From an uncultured Dialister sp. (GTDB taxonomy: Bacteria; Bacillota; Negativicutes; Veillonellales; Dialisteraceae), in contig UQQQ01000010.1 of the NCBI GenBank assembly GCA_900543165.1, forward strand, positions 1-43,653: 43,653 bases of DNA, read 5' to 3'. The first letter of the stretch is position 1, and each line of letters opens with the position of its first letter. A program made the position numbers and the translations under genes. A model generated the notes under the pieces. That model was given only the letters and a program-made list of their open reading frames with translations, did no database searches and had not been told where the DNA came from. This document shows positions 1 through 8,225 of this stretch, piece after piece.

Positions 1-125
1 CGTCGATTTTTTATAAAAGGGCGATGCCCGAAAGTGGCATTTAAGTCACCAGTCACTCGTAGCGCCTAATCCCTAGCCACTAATCCCTAGCCACTAATCC
101 CTAATCCCTACTTTCTGGAAAGGAA
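1..125 (-). repeat. Composite intergenic repeat, heptamer part
   Basis: A small hairpin (ATGCC...GGCAT around 24-42) is followed by 7-bp units in tandem. From 66 to 107 the units CTAATCC and CTAGCCA alternate in strict 7-base register, preceded by AGTCACC/AGTCACT units. It is a partial copy, in reverse orientation, of the composite element seen at 11049-11228 and 27418-27665. No gene is visible here. Confidence 0.8.
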
Positions 126-138
126 ATGCTCCAATTTC

Positions 139-540
139 TTAGGCAGCCCAAAATTTTTCGGGAGGGGGTAGTACTGCATCTTTATCAGCAAGCGCTGCCT
201 CGACGCATTTTGCTGCTTCGATTTCTTCCTGCAGAGCGCGCAGATGATCCTCCAGCTCCGCTACATGCGAGGCGATCATCCGGCGGCGCTCCGGCCGGCT
301 CGCATCCCCCTGCTGTACCAGCCCGATGTAGCGGCTGATCACATTGACAGGCATATCGAGATTGCGAAGCAGCTGGATCAGACGGATCTTCTCCACATCC
401 CGATCCGTGAAGATGCGCATCCCATTCGGGCTCCGTTTCAAGAAGACCAGGAGTCCCCGCTTGTCATAGAAGCGGATCGCTGTAGCCGGGATCCCCGTCA
501 TCTCTTCGATATCTTTGATCGTGTAATAATGTTCTGCCAT
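139..540 (-). CDS. MerR family transcriptional regulator
   Basis: A 133-residue DNA-binding regulator. The N-terminus (YYTIKDIEEMTGIPATAIRF) is a MerR winged helix-turn-helix, followed by the wing (about 35-50) and the second helical pair with IRLIQLLRNLDMPV. The C-terminal half is a dimerisation coiled coil rich in Glu, Ala and Arg. There is no cysteine cluster typical of metal sensors such as MerR or ZntR, so a small-molecule or stress ligand is more likely (inference). ATG codons at 546 and 540 are both possible behind AAGGAAGAG; 540 puts the family start closest to the helix-turn-helix. The gene runs away from ompM and its target is unknown. A MerR-type fold is clear; the exact subfamily is not. 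Confidence 0.88.
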   Translation of the reverse strand: MAEHYYTIKDIEEMTGIPATAIRFYDKRGLLVFLKRSPNGMRIFTDRDVEKIRLIQLLRNLDMPVNVISRYIGLVQQGDASRPERRRMIASHVAELEDHLRALQEEIEAAKCVEAALADKDAVLPPPEKFWAA

Positions 541-546
541 GAGCAT

Positions 547-1107
547 CTCTTCCTTTCGGTATAAGTAATGATTCCATTATTTTAATCCATAGAGTAAAGA
601 AGAAGTTAAGGGTATACTTTATGGGTGGATAGTCCTGCGGGAATCCCTGAGATTGTGATGCCAGATGATGAATGGTGGCGGACGCATAGAAATAAGAAAT
701 AAAAGTATCATGCGTATATCATTTGTCCTAAATGAGAAATATGAAAGAAGTCGATAAAATCGAGGGCTTCCCAAGATTGCTTTCCTTTCAAATTATTCTT
801 TTTCCACTTATAGACTATTTCTATATGACTTGTAGTCACTTCAAGAAGTCCCCGATTTTATGGTAAAGTTCCCTACCTTAGACCATGGTAGAAGGTATAG
901 AATCTAGGGTAAAGTTCATCCTATTGAGTGCTTCGCCAATACGTGATACCCTAAATCTAGCTTCAGGGCAAGCCCTTGACCGGAAGCTGATGGAAGAAAG
1001 AAGCATCTCGAATTACGCAGAGGAAACACGGTCACTCGAGCCGAAAAGAGATCCTTCGAAAATTCCTGATACACAAAAGGGTAAAATTTTCAAAGGAGCG
1101 ATTGACT
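547..1107 (+). promoter_or_regulatory. Structured 5' leader of ompM
   Basis: No gene is supported in this 560-base stretch. The part nearest ompM (about 860-1090) can fold: CTACC/GGTAG near 880-898, TAGGGTA near 905 with TACCCTA near 950, and AGCTTC/GGAAGCT flanking 960-990. This suggests a long structured untranslated leader, plausible for an abundant outer-membrane protein. I could not pick a convincing -35/-10 pair. The ribosome binding site AAAGGAG at 1092-1098 fixes the ompM start at 1108. Confidence 0.4.
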
Positions 1108-2319
1108 ATGAAAAAGATCCTCGCACTGGCTGCTGTAGCAGCACTCACCGCTGGCGTATCCGCTTACGCTGCAAATCCATTCTCCGATGTTACCGCTGAT
1201 GACTGGGCTTATCAGGCAGTATCCGACCTGTCCGCTCAGGGCGTCGTAGAAGGCTATCCGGACGGCACCTTCAAAGGCGAAAGAAACATGACCCGTTACG
1301 AACTGGCTCAGATCGTAGCTCGCCTCATGGCTAAAGAAGACCAGCTGAACGCTGAACAGCAGGCAACCCTCGACAAGCTTGCTGGCGAATACGCTGACGA
1401 ACTCGCAAACCTCGGCGTTCGCGTTTCCAACCTGGAAAAGAAAGTCGGCAACATCTACTGGTCCGGCGACGCTCGTATGCGTTATCAGGACAAAGCTGAA
1501 GCCGGCGATGCTTGGAACGGTCGTATCCGCCTGAACGTAAAAGGCCAGGTCAATGAATCCACCTATGTACAGGGCCGTTTCCTGAACGAAATGGATTTCA
1601 AAGGCAATGGCGATTCCAACACCACCATGGATCAGCTGTATGTAAACCACAACTTCGGCAAAGAAGTCGCAGTACGTCTCGGCCGTCAGCCGATCGTATT
1701 TGGCAACCAGGGCGGCTGGCTCATCAACCCGAACAAGGGCTATGATGGTGCACAGGCTTCCTACAACAATGGCAAACTGGCTCTCGCTACCGGCTTTGGC
1801 CAGCTGAATGGCAATGAACTTGGTCTGGCTGACAAAGACCTGTATTTTGCTCAGGGTGCTTATAACTTTGGCTTTGCTAAACTCGATGCTAACTACTTCG
1901 CTACTAAAGAATCCAACGAAAACGATGAAGTTTACGGCATTGGCCTGAACGTACCGGTTCAGAAGTTCAACGTATTCGGTGAATACTGGAAGAACACCAC
2001 TGCTAAAGACAACGACACCGCTTGGAACGCAGGCCTCTCCTATGGCAAAGCTGACTGGAAGAAAGTTGGCACCTGGGATCTCGCAGTAGCTTACAACGAT
2101 ATTGACAAAGAAATGAATTTCAGCGGCCTGACCGGTCTGCAGACCAATGTTATCAGCGCTTACAAACTTGCTAATAACCTGACCTACTGGAATGCTATTG
2201 GTAACGTAACCCTTCAGAAGAACGTACAGCTGCACGCTGAATACGCATTCGCTGCTGACGCTGAAGGCGTAAATGACGAAGAAGACTCCTGGACTGTTTC
2301 CCTGAACTACAAATTCTAA
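1108..2319 (+). CDS. ompM: OmpM-type outer-membrane porin with SLH domain
   Basis: A 403-residue major outer-membrane protein. It has a signal peptide (1-21, cleavage after AYA), one S-layer homology domain (about 24-75, with FSDVTADDWAYQAV and GYPDGTFKGERNMTRYELA), a short coiled coil (about 76-115) and a beta-barrel ending in a C-terminal Phe (SLNYKF), the usual BAM recognition end. In Negativicutes this family ties the outer membrane to polyamine-modified peptidoglycan through the SLH domain and forms a diffusion pore. AAAGGAG sits 9 bases before ATG 1108; an upstream in-frame TTG at 1102 is less likely. Codon use is strongly biased, as expected for a very abundant protein. A strong terminator follows directly. 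This gene is the best evidence for a diderm Firmicute. Confidence 0.93.
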   Translation: MKKILALAAVAALTAGVSAYAANPFSDVTADDWAYQAVSDLSAQGVVEGYPDGTFKGERNMTRYELAQIVARLMAKEDQLNAEQQATLDKLAGEYADELANLGVRVSNLEKKVGNIYWSGDARMRYQDKAEAGDAWNGRIRLNVKGQVNESTYVQGRFLNEMDFKGNGDSNTTMDQLYVNHNFGKEVAVRLGRQPIVFGNQGGWLINPNKGYDGAQASYNNGKLALATGFGQLNGNELGLADKDLYFAQGAYNFGFAKLDANYFATKESNENDEVYGIGLNVPVQKFNVFGEYWKNTTAKDNDTAWNAGLSYGKADWKKVGTWDLAVAYNDIDKEMNFSGLTGLQTNVISAYKLANNLTYWNAIGNVTLQKNVQLHAEYAFAADAEGVNDEEDSWTVSLNYKF

Positions 2320-2348
2320 TTTGTGAGTTCTCGCAAACGAATCTGAAT

Positions 2349-2386
2349 CAAAAAAGGAAATCTCAGAAATGGGATTTCCTTTTTTA
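2349..2386 (+). terminator. Terminator of ompM
   Basis: Perfect 13-bp stem (AAAAAAGGAAATC with GATTTCCTTTTTT) around a 10-base loop, ending in a T tract. Confidence 0.92.
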
Positions 2387-2441
2387 TTGTCCGCTTCGCG
2401 TTTGGCTAAATGCACGATACGAGAATACCGCATCCCCGTAT

Positions 2442-2627
2442 CGTCATTTCGAGTGGAAGCGAGAAATCTTTTTCATTCGCGATCGATCAGGAAAAGTGAG
2501 GACAGCGGATAACGGGAAACACCGCACTCTCTGCGACGTGGGATCACGGTGCTTCATGCAGACAGCATTACGAAGGAAAAGGGAAACGGGAAACGAAAAA
2601 GATCCCTCGGCTGCGCTCGGGATGACG
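2442..2627. repeat. Palindromic element with ~28-bp inverted ends (copy 1)
   Basis: The left end reads CGTCATTTCGAGTGGAAGCG and the right end is an imperfect inverted copy (CTCGGCTGCGCTCGGGATGACG). The ends are about 28 bp and the interior is unrelated. The same pair of ends occurs at 2749-2934, 7829-7974 and 25883-26070; a single end occurs near 35672-35699. Confidence 0.75.
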
Positions 2628-2748
2628 ATACGAGGGAAGGCATATCTCACATTCTTTTTCAACCGATAGCGTGAGCGAGCCTCCGTCCCTTCGGGGCACC
2701 TCCTTCCAGAGAAAGGAGGGAGATACGAGAATGCCGCTTTCCCCGTAT

Positions 2749-2934
2749 CGTCATTTCGAGCGAAAGCGAGAAATCTTTTTCGTTTGCGATCGATCAAGAC
2801 ATGGGAGGACAGCGGATAACGGGAAGCACCGTACTCCATGCGACGTGGGATCACGGTGCTTCATGCAGACAGCATTACGAAGGAAAACGGAAACGGGAAG
2901 CGAAAAAGATCCCTCGGCTGCGCTCGGGATGACG
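2749..2934. repeat. Palindromic element (copy 2)
   Basis: Second copy of the element at 2442-2627, carried by the 307-bp tandem duplication. Ends CGTCATTTCGAGCGAAAGCG and CTCGGCTGCGCTCGGGATGACG. Confidence 0.75.
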
Positions 2935-3279
2935 ATACGAGGGAAGGCATATCTCACATTCTTTTTCAACCCATAGCATGAGCGAGCCTCCGCCCCTTTG
3001 GGGCACCTCCTTCCATGGGAAGGAGGGAGATACGAGAATGCCGCTTTCCCCATGTTGTCATTTCTCGGCTGTGATCGGGCAGGCGAAACGGGGAAAGGCT
3101 CACCTCACAGATCACGAGGTCTGTATCGGTTCGTGTACGAGAGGAAGACTGGAGGATCTCGCGATCGCGGGGGAGATCGCCAGCGTGAGGTGATGAGCAT
3201 CTCATTTTTGGGCGGTGTTTCCTCAGAAAGCGTCGCGTCGCCTTGCTTTCTTCGCTGCGTTTTGATTTCTCACTATTTC

Positions 3280-3308
3280 TTCCCAAGGCGCAGGTCCCCT
3301 GTTATAAT
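3280..3308 (+). promoter_or_regulatory. Likely promoter of the CpXC gene
   Basis: A perfect TATAAT at 3303-3308 lies 17 bases after a weak TTCCCA -35 (3280-3285), about 30 bases before the start codon. Confidence 0.55.
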
Positions 3309-3338
3309 GGATAGAGATTCAATTACAGGAGGCCAATT

Positions 3339-3980
3339 ATGTCACAGAGTGCTATGCAGGAGATCACCTGTCCGAAATGCGGGAAGAAGACGTCTTTCCT
3401 CGTATGGGACAGCATCAATACGATGGAAAATCCGGAGATGAAGGAGAAGGTCAGAAATGACGAGACCTTCCGTTTCCATTGCCCGGAGTGCGGCGCGTCA
3501 GCGCTTTTGAATTACAATTTCCTCTATCATCAGCAGGAGGATAAGGTGCTGATCTACGTCAGCGCGGACGGCGGCGATACATCGGATATGGCGCAGATCT
3601 TAGACCAGCGTGGGAATGCCTTCGACGGCTACCGGAAACGTATCGTCCGTTCTTACAATGCGTTCAAGGAAAAGCTCCTCATCCTCGATGCGGGCTTCGA
3701 TGACCGGATCGTGGAAATCATCAAGAGCTCCGTATGGGACAATGTCGAGGCGCACTACAAGGATAAGAAGATCGACGAGATTTATTTCGCGACCAATGAT
3801 GACGGCGTGCACGGCTTCCTCTTCCGCAGAGCGGGAGAGATGGTGGGATCGATGGAATTTGATGAATCCCTGTACAAGGCCATCTATGACAGCGCGTATG
3901 AACGCCTCGATGCCGCGACAAAGAATGATCTCTATATCGACCGCGACTGGGCAAAGGATGTCGTGGAACGGATGGGATAG
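3339..3980 (+). CDS. CpXC domain protein
   Basis: A 213-residue protein with an N-terminal zinc-ribbon-like domain: CPKC at residues 11-14 and CPEC at 48-51. This spacing matches the CpXC domain, a family named for the conserved Cys-Pro-X-Cys pairs and of unknown function. After the ribbon (about residue 60 on) the rest is a soluble alpha/beta region without recognisable catalytic motifs. AGGAGG precedes the ATG and a near-consensus promoter lies just upstream, so it is probably transcribed alone. It converges with upp on the other strand. I can name the domain but not the role. Confidence 0.85.
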   Translation: MSQSAMQEITCPKCGKKTSFLVWDSINTMENPEMKEKVRNDETFRFHCPECGASALLNYNFLYHQQEDKVLIYVSADGGDTSDMAQILDQRGNAFDGYRKRIVRSYNAFKEKLLILDAGFDDRIVEIIKSSVWDNVEAHYKDKKIDEIYFATNDDGVHGFLFRRAGEMVGSMEFDESLYKAIYDSAYERLDAATKNDLYIDRDWAKDVVERMG

Positions 3981-4090
3981 AAGGGGAATCCCGTGGGCGA
4001 GGCGCCCTTTGATTGAGGGTTCAAGGTTCAGGGTTCAAGGTTGTGGTGCGGCGCATTTCGTCATCCTGAGCGGAGAAAAACGTCGTATGT

Positions 4091-4256
4091 TAAGGAAACG
4101 CTGATTCAATCGCAGAGTCAGCTTCTACAAGAATTTTTATACATAGCTTCGTCATAGCCTTCCTTAAATAGCTCGCTATTCGCGTCAGGTTATTCCTCGC
4201 TATGCCTAAAAATTCAAGAGTAAAATCTGACAACGATTTAATCAGTGTTTCCTTAA
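4091..4256 (-). mobile_element. 165-bp MITE-like element, copy A
   Basis: Begins TAAGGAAACGCTGATTCAAT and ends with the imperfect inverse ATTTAATCAGTGTTTCCTTA. It is in the opposite orientation to copies at 9186-9350 and 30548-30712. It carries no gene. TA at both ends would fit a TA target duplication, as made by IS630/Tc-mariner transposases (inference). Confidence 0.8.
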
Positions 4257-4492
4257 AAATGACTTATCTGAAACGGGAGAACGGAGTCGAAGGATCTAAG
4301 CACCGCGGAGTATAGATGGGGCGATGCCCGAAGGCCTCTTGATAGCAGGTTTCCCTCGTATCGCCTCCCCCCCCTTGTGGGGAAGGTGTCCCATAGGGGC
4401 GGATAGGGCACTGGCGGTATGAAAGACAGATGAGGAAAGCGGAGAGGTGCGCGGCACATGTGGGGAAAGCCGCTTATATTTCATCGGCATCA
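4257..4492. repeat. Repeat-filled gap downstream of the CpXC gene
   Basis: Holds fragments found elsewhere: GGCGATGCCCGAA hairpin remnants, and 4378-4432 (GGGGAAGGTGTCCCATAGGG onwards), which matches 28752-28806 including the trailing GAAAGACAG. No gene is supported. Confidence 0.6.
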
Positions 4493-4536
4493 AAAAAGCC
4501 GCAGAGGGAATCGCTGGATTCACTCTGCGGCTTTTT
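4493..4536. terminator. Bidirectional terminator between CpXC gene and upp
   Basis: A stem of at least 13 bp (GCCGCAGAG with CTCTGCGGC at its core) flanked by A-run and T-run, so it can end transcription on both strands. It stands 500 bp from the CpXC gene because a MITE and repeats lie between them. Confidence 0.88.
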
Positions 4537-4555
4537 GTATGGAAACGGGGAGGAA

Positions 4556-4769
4556 AACGGCAAGCGGGCATCGCCTATATACTTGCGGCGAAGCTGCCAC
4601 AACAACCCTGAACTCTGAAGTTTGAAAGCAGCGATGAGTAGCTAGGGATGAGTGGCTAGTGACTTGAATACTACTTTCGGGCATCTCCTCATATATACTT
4701 GCGGCGTAGCCGCCACCATACCCCTGAACCCTGAACCGTTAAACCTTAAACCTTAAACCTTAAACCTTC
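4556..4769. repeat. Heptamer arrays TGGCTAG and TTAAACC
   Basis: Contains units TAGCTAG, GGATGAG, TGGCTAG (about 4636-4660) and, at 4738-4767, a second 7-bp array TTAAACC repeated four times right before the upp stop codon. Confidence 0.75.
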
Positions 4770-5393
4770 TTACTTTGTCCCGAAGATGCGGTCGCCGGCA
4801 TCGCCAAGGCCCGGGAGGATGTATTTCTTTTCATTCAGCTGACGGTCGAGGGAGGCGGTATAGATCGGTACATCCGGATGTGCCTTGTTTACGACCTCGA
4901 CACCTTCCGGGGCAGCGACGAGGCACATGAATTTGATATTCTTTACGCCTTTTTCTTTCATCATGTCGATGGCTGCGACGGCGCTGCCTCCGGTAGCGAG
5001 CATCGGATCGACAAGGATGAAGTCACGATTTTCCACATCCGGCAGCTTGCAGTAGTATTCGACCGGCTTGGCGGTGACGGGATCGCGGTAGAGGCCGATG
5101 ACGCCGATGCGGGCAGACGGCATGAGTTCGGTGAGGCCTTCCACCATGCCGAAGCCGGCGCGCAGGATCGGGACGATGCCGAGCTTCTTGCCGGCGACCT
5201 GTTTCCCTGTCGCTTTTTCGAGCGGCGTCTCGATGGCGACATCTTCGAGCGGCAGGTCGCGGGTGAGTTCATAGCCCATCAGGAGTGTGATTTCCTGCAG
5301 CAGACGGCGGAACTCGCCGGAGCTGGTTTCTTTCTTTCTCATAATGGTCAGCTTGTGCTGGATCAGCGGATGATCAATGACATGGATATGCAT
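4770..5393 (-). CDS. upp: Uracil phosphoribosyltransferase
   Basis: A 207-residue cytoplasmic salvage enzyme that joins uracil and PRPP to give UMP. The PRPP-binding loop VDPMLATGGS lies at residues 128-137, the N-terminal region has the family start (HVIDHPLIQHKLTIMR), and the uracil-binding end GDAGDRIFGT is intact. Length matches the usual 208-209. The start is ATG at 5393 behind GGAGG; an open frame continues upstream only because a 7-bp repeat array there reads without stops, giving a meaningless Phe/Leu/Ile-rich extension. It is monocistronic, with the bidirectional terminator at 4493-4536 downstream. Confidence 0.96.
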   Translation of the reverse strand: MHIHVIDHPLIQHKLTIMRKKETSSGEFRRLLQEITLLMGYELTRDLPLEDVAIETPLEKATGKQVAGKKLGIVPILRAGFGMVEGLTELMPSARIGVIGLYRDPVTAKPVEYYCKLPDVENRDFILVDPMLATGGSAVAAIDMMKEKGVKNIKFMCLVAAPEGVEVVNKAHPDVPIYTASLDRQLNEKKYILPGLGDAGDRIFGTK

Positions 5394-5800
5394 AATGGCC
5401 TCCTCAGGGAAATACAGAGTGAATAGGAAATAGTGATTTTTGCTTTTCTCATTGTAGCACAAATGAGAGAGGTTTGGGGGGAGGGACGGCCCTTTGATTG
5501 TGTGCGAAAGTTTCGCTTGAATAAGAAATAAGAAATAAGAAATAAGAAATAAGAAATGTGAAATGCGAAATGAGAAGTGCTGGTGCGGCACATAAAACTA
5601 TGGAAGCGCCGCGGAAGTTTGAACCAGCGGTTTTCCCATATCGCAAACCTAATCCCCAGCTACTAGTCCCTAGTCCCTAGTACTAGTCACCAGTCACCAG
5701 TCACTAGTCACTCGAGGCTACTAATCCCTAGCTACCAGTCACTAGCTCTCCTCATCCCTGCTTTCAAACTTCAGGGCACGCCCCACGAGCGAACCCTGTT
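5394..5800 (-). repeat. Composite intergenic repeat, reverse copy
   Basis: Contains three 7-bp arrays in the fixed order of the family: AATAAGA units at 5517-5555, a middle piece (ACATAAAACTATGGAAGCGC...), then CTAGTCC/CAGTCAC units at 5648-5755. No gene is supported in the gap apart from the promoter of the next gene. Confidence 0.8.
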
Positions 5801-5818
5801 TCCTTAAAACTTTCTTTA

Positions 5819-5847
5819 ATGACAATTCTCAAAGAATGTTGTAAAAT
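5819..5847 (+). promoter_or_regulatory. Likely promoter of the beta-helix gene
   Basis: ATGACA (5819-5824), a 17-base spacer and TAAAAT (5842-5847), about 90 bases before the start. Confidence 0.55.
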
Positions 5848-5935
5848 GGAAGTCAGTATGACAGGAAATGCATTTTTATACCTTTATATATAGTTTCAGG
5901 TCAATATGGCTTCAAGTAAAGAAAAGAGGAATCCT

Positions 5936-7459
5936 ATGAAATCCAATAAACTGACGTCCCTTCTCTGCGCGCTGGCTCTGACAGGGGCAGTGCTGCCGCT
6001 TTCTATGGCAGAAGCTGCAGAGCCTGCTCCGGCGGCTCCGGTGGCAGCTCAGGAAGCACCTGCTGAAAGTGTGAACTACACCGATGCCTTGCTGAAGGGT
6101 CTGTCTTTGACGCTGCCTGATGTCCAGAGTGCGGTCGAGTCCGGCACGTTCAAGAATCTTTCACCAGAAGCACCGAAGCCTGCGGAACCGGAGCCCGCTC
6201 CGCTGCCCGAACCCGAACCGGAACCGGAACCAGAGCCCGAGCCGGAACCGGAACCGGAGCCTGCCCCGACACCGGCAGCGAAGTATACCGCAGACCAGGG
6301 GAGCGCAGCCGCCGAGATCGGATCCGATGGTGCGTATGACGGTATGACTTACAGCTCGGACAAAGCGGATGAGAATGCGCTCCGCGTCTCCATGGCATAC
6401 ATCACCGCGAAGGGCGATACCATCACGAAGTCCGGCGATACTTCGAGTGCAGAAAGCAGTGACCTTTACGGGATGAATGCAGCGCTGCTCGTGACCCATG
6501 GCGGACACGGTGCTTTCACGGATGCGAAGATTTCCAGCACAGGAAACGGCGCGACGGGCGCCTATGGCTACAGCAAGGGCACGTACATCAATCTGACGAA
6601 TGCAGAGGTTTCTACCACGGGCGCGCAGGCAGCGGGCGTCGAAGTCTCCCAGCGTGCGATGATGAAGGTGCAGGACTCGACGGTTTCCACGACAGGAAAT
6701 CAGTCGGCAGCGATCCGTATTTCTAAAAACGGCGGCATTCTTCTCACCGAAAACTCTGCCTTCACCGCTTCCGGTGCCAATGCACACGGGATCTATACCG
6801 AAGGCGATGTGACCGTCACAGGCGGCTCTGTCAAGGCGGAAAAGACCAAGGCAGCCGTTATCAAGAATATCAGCTCCATCACGCTCGACGGAGCGACGCT
6901 CGAAGGCAATGAGACGGGCGCGCTTCCTTATAACATCGTCATGTACTCGGACGCCGACGCGATCGGTGTCACGGGGACGCAGCAGTTCGAGGCAAATCAT
7001 GCAAGCCTCATCTCTCACAAGGGCGGCATGTTCTATGTGACCGGCACCCACTGCCGCATCACGCTGAATGACAGCACGCTCACGCAGGATGAAGCATCGC
7101 CTGTCTTCACCATCACAGGCAATGACGGCGGTTACGGCTGGGGCGATGCGGGCGCGAACGGCGGTCACGCAGAAGTCATCCTGTCGCATCAGATCCTGAA
7201 TGGCGACATTCTCCTCGATACCATCTCGGATATCAATCTCAATATCAAAGACCAGTCCACATGGACCGGCGCGATCACCATCGCTCCGAATGCCCAGGAG
7301 GGCGCTCCGTACAAGACCAATGCCGATGTCTTCATCGCGGAAGGCTCTACATGGAACCTGACGGCAGACTCTGAGGTCACCAGCCTCTTCAATCTGGGCA
7401 CGATCCAGTACAACGGACACACCATCACACTCGCTGATGGGACAGTCATGAAGGAATAA
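5936..7459 (+). CDS. Exported proline-spacer / beta-helix protein without a barrel
   Basis: A 507-residue exported protein of unknown role. A signal peptide (about 1-27, ending AEA) is followed by a low-complexity Ala/Pro stretch, then a long Glu-Pro spacer (about residues 85-125) of the type that makes rigid extended rods, as in TonB. From about 130 to the end it has irregular 20-25 residue turns rich in Gly, Ser and Thr (for example STTGAQAAGVEVSQ, GANAHGIYTEGDVTV) typical of the right-handed beta-helix passenger of autotransporters. It stops at ITLADGTVMKE, where an autotransporter would normally continue into its outer-membrane barrel, which is absent. ATG 5936 has AAGAGGA 5 bases upstream; the frame opens earlier at 5906 without such a site. 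A terminator follows. Confidence 0.75.
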   Translation: MKSNKLTSLLCALALTGAVLPLSMAEAAEPAPAAPVAAQEAPAESVNYTDALLKGLSLTLPDVQSAVESGTFKNLSPEAPKPAEPEPAPLPEPEPEPEPEPEPEPEPEPAPTPAAKYTADQGSAAAEIGSDGAYDGMTYSSDKADENALRVSMAYITAKGDTITKSGDTSSAESSDLYGMNAALLVTHGGHGAFTDAKISSTGNGATGAYGYSKGTYINLTNAEVSTTGAQAAGVEVSQRAMMKVQDSTVSTTGNQSAAIRISKNGGILLTENSAFTASGANAHGIYTEGDVTVTGGSVKAEKTKAAVIKNISSITLDGATLEGNETGALPYNIVMYSDADAIGVTGTQQFEANHASLISHKGGMFYVTGTHCRITLNDSTLTQDEASPVFTITGNDGGYGWGDAGANGGHAEVILSHQILNGDILLDTISDINLNIKDQSTWTGAITIAPNAQEGAPYKTNADVFIAEGSTWNLTADSEVTSLFNLGTIQYNGHTITLADGTVMKE

Positions 7460-7473
7460 ACTTGCAAAAAGAA

Positions 7474-7513
7474 GATCACGCGATGCGCGAAAGGCGCATG
7501 GCGTGATTTTTTA
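7474..7513 (+). terminator. Terminator of the beta-helix gene
   Basis: ATCACGCGATGCGC pairs with GCGCATGGCGTGAT around GAAAG, followed by T6. Confidence 0.88.
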
Positions 7514-7518
7514 TTTGG

Positions 7519-7828
7519 GACTAAAGTTTGAAAGCAGGGATGATTAGTGGCTAGGGATTAGGAGTCTCAAGTGACTAGTGACTGAAATGCCACCTTCGGG
7601 CATCGCCACCATCTATACTTCGCGGCGTTTCCATATTTTTATGCGCCGCACCACCCCGTTGAACCCTCTGAACCGGTTGAACCCGTTGAACCTCTTTCGT
7701 ACATAATCAAAGGGCGGTAACCCTGAAGTTTGAAAGCGGGGATGATTAGTGGCTAGGAATTGGGAGCCTCGAGTGACTAGTGACTGGTGATTGGTGATTG
7801 GTGACTGGTGACTGGGGTTTTTCGGCAT
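7519..7828 (+). repeat. Composite intergenic repeats, two consecutive copies
   Basis: Two forward copies. Each has TGGCTAG/GGATTAG heptamers, TGACTAG/TGACTGG heptamers and a hairpin (GCCACCTTCGGGC); the first also has the CGGCG...GCGCCG hairpin and GAACC-rich units with a period of nine. The second ends in TGATTGG/TGACTGG units at 7785-7815. No gene. Confidence 0.8.
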
Positions 7829-7974
7829 CGTCATCCCGAGCGCAGCCGAGGGATCTCTACTGCCTTGGAGGAATCAGCGTGTATGCGCTGAGGGGAAACG
7901 ATGTCTTGGTGCTGCCTCACATCAGGCAATGAGCGTTCTGCCATATAGATTTCTCGGCTACGCTCGAAATGACG
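7829..7974. repeat. Palindromic element (copy 3), 146 bp
   Basis: Left end CGTCATCCCGAGCGCAGCCG, right end the inverse CGGCTACGCTCGAAATGACG. The ends match those at 2442-2627 but the interior is different. Confidence 0.78.
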
Positions 7975-8110
7975 ACAGCGCGAAGCGCTATCAAAACTCC
8001 GCGGCGCTTCTATATTTTTATGCGCCACACCACCATTTCTCATTTCTAATTTCTCATTCAAGCGAGGCTTTCTCACGCAATTAAAGGACAGCACGCCCCA
8101 TAGGCTAACC
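7975..8110 (+). repeat. Composite repeat, second half
   Basis: GCGGCGC hairpin, then ATTTCTC/ATTTCTA heptamers (8033-8055), ATTCAAGCGAGGCTTTC and a CTAACCCTGAACC end. Same order as at 11085-11228. Confidence 0.75.
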
Positions 8111-8128
8111 CTGAACCTTGATTTCCTC

Positions 8129-8158
8129 TTGACGCGGCCCTTTCACTAGTGCTATAAA
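8129..8158 (+). promoter_or_regulatory. Promoter of metQ-like gene
   Basis: TTGACG (8129-8134), 18-base spacer, TATAAA (8153-8158). Confidence 0.75.
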
Positions 8159-8225
8159 TAAAACTATATTTAATATGCGTGCGGTGCATAGCCGCGCCTC
8201 TCTTTTTCCATCTGGAGGGATCCCT

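Larger units (their letters stand above)
2416..3062. repeat. Tandem duplication of about 307 bp
   Basis: Two adjacent copies of a unit beginning GATACGAGAAT at 2416 and 2722, with a third partial start at 3029, so the period is 306-307 bp. The copies differ by scattered substitutions but stay in register. Each unit contains a palindromic element (2442-2627 and 2749-2934) and the stretch GGGGCACCTCCTTCC. Apparent short open frames here are not genes. The remaining gap up to the CpXC gene shows nothing else recognisable. Confidence 0.88.

Noticed and set aside
885..1199. 104-codon frame overlapping the ompM leader and start
   Set aside because: No ribosome binding site, no family similarity, and it runs into ompM out of frame.
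1090..2433. Long open frame antisense to ompM (447 codons), and similar long antisense frames opposite the CoA transferase, both mutases and mmdA
   Set aside because: They mirror highly biased codons of the real genes, have no ribosome binding sites or domain motifs, and translate to low-complexity, Cys/Phe/Val-rich sequence.
5394..5591. N-terminal extension of upp with a hydrophobic, signal-like sequence
   Set aside because: It is the translation of the AATAAGA heptamer array; the proper ribosome binding site and family start are at 5393.
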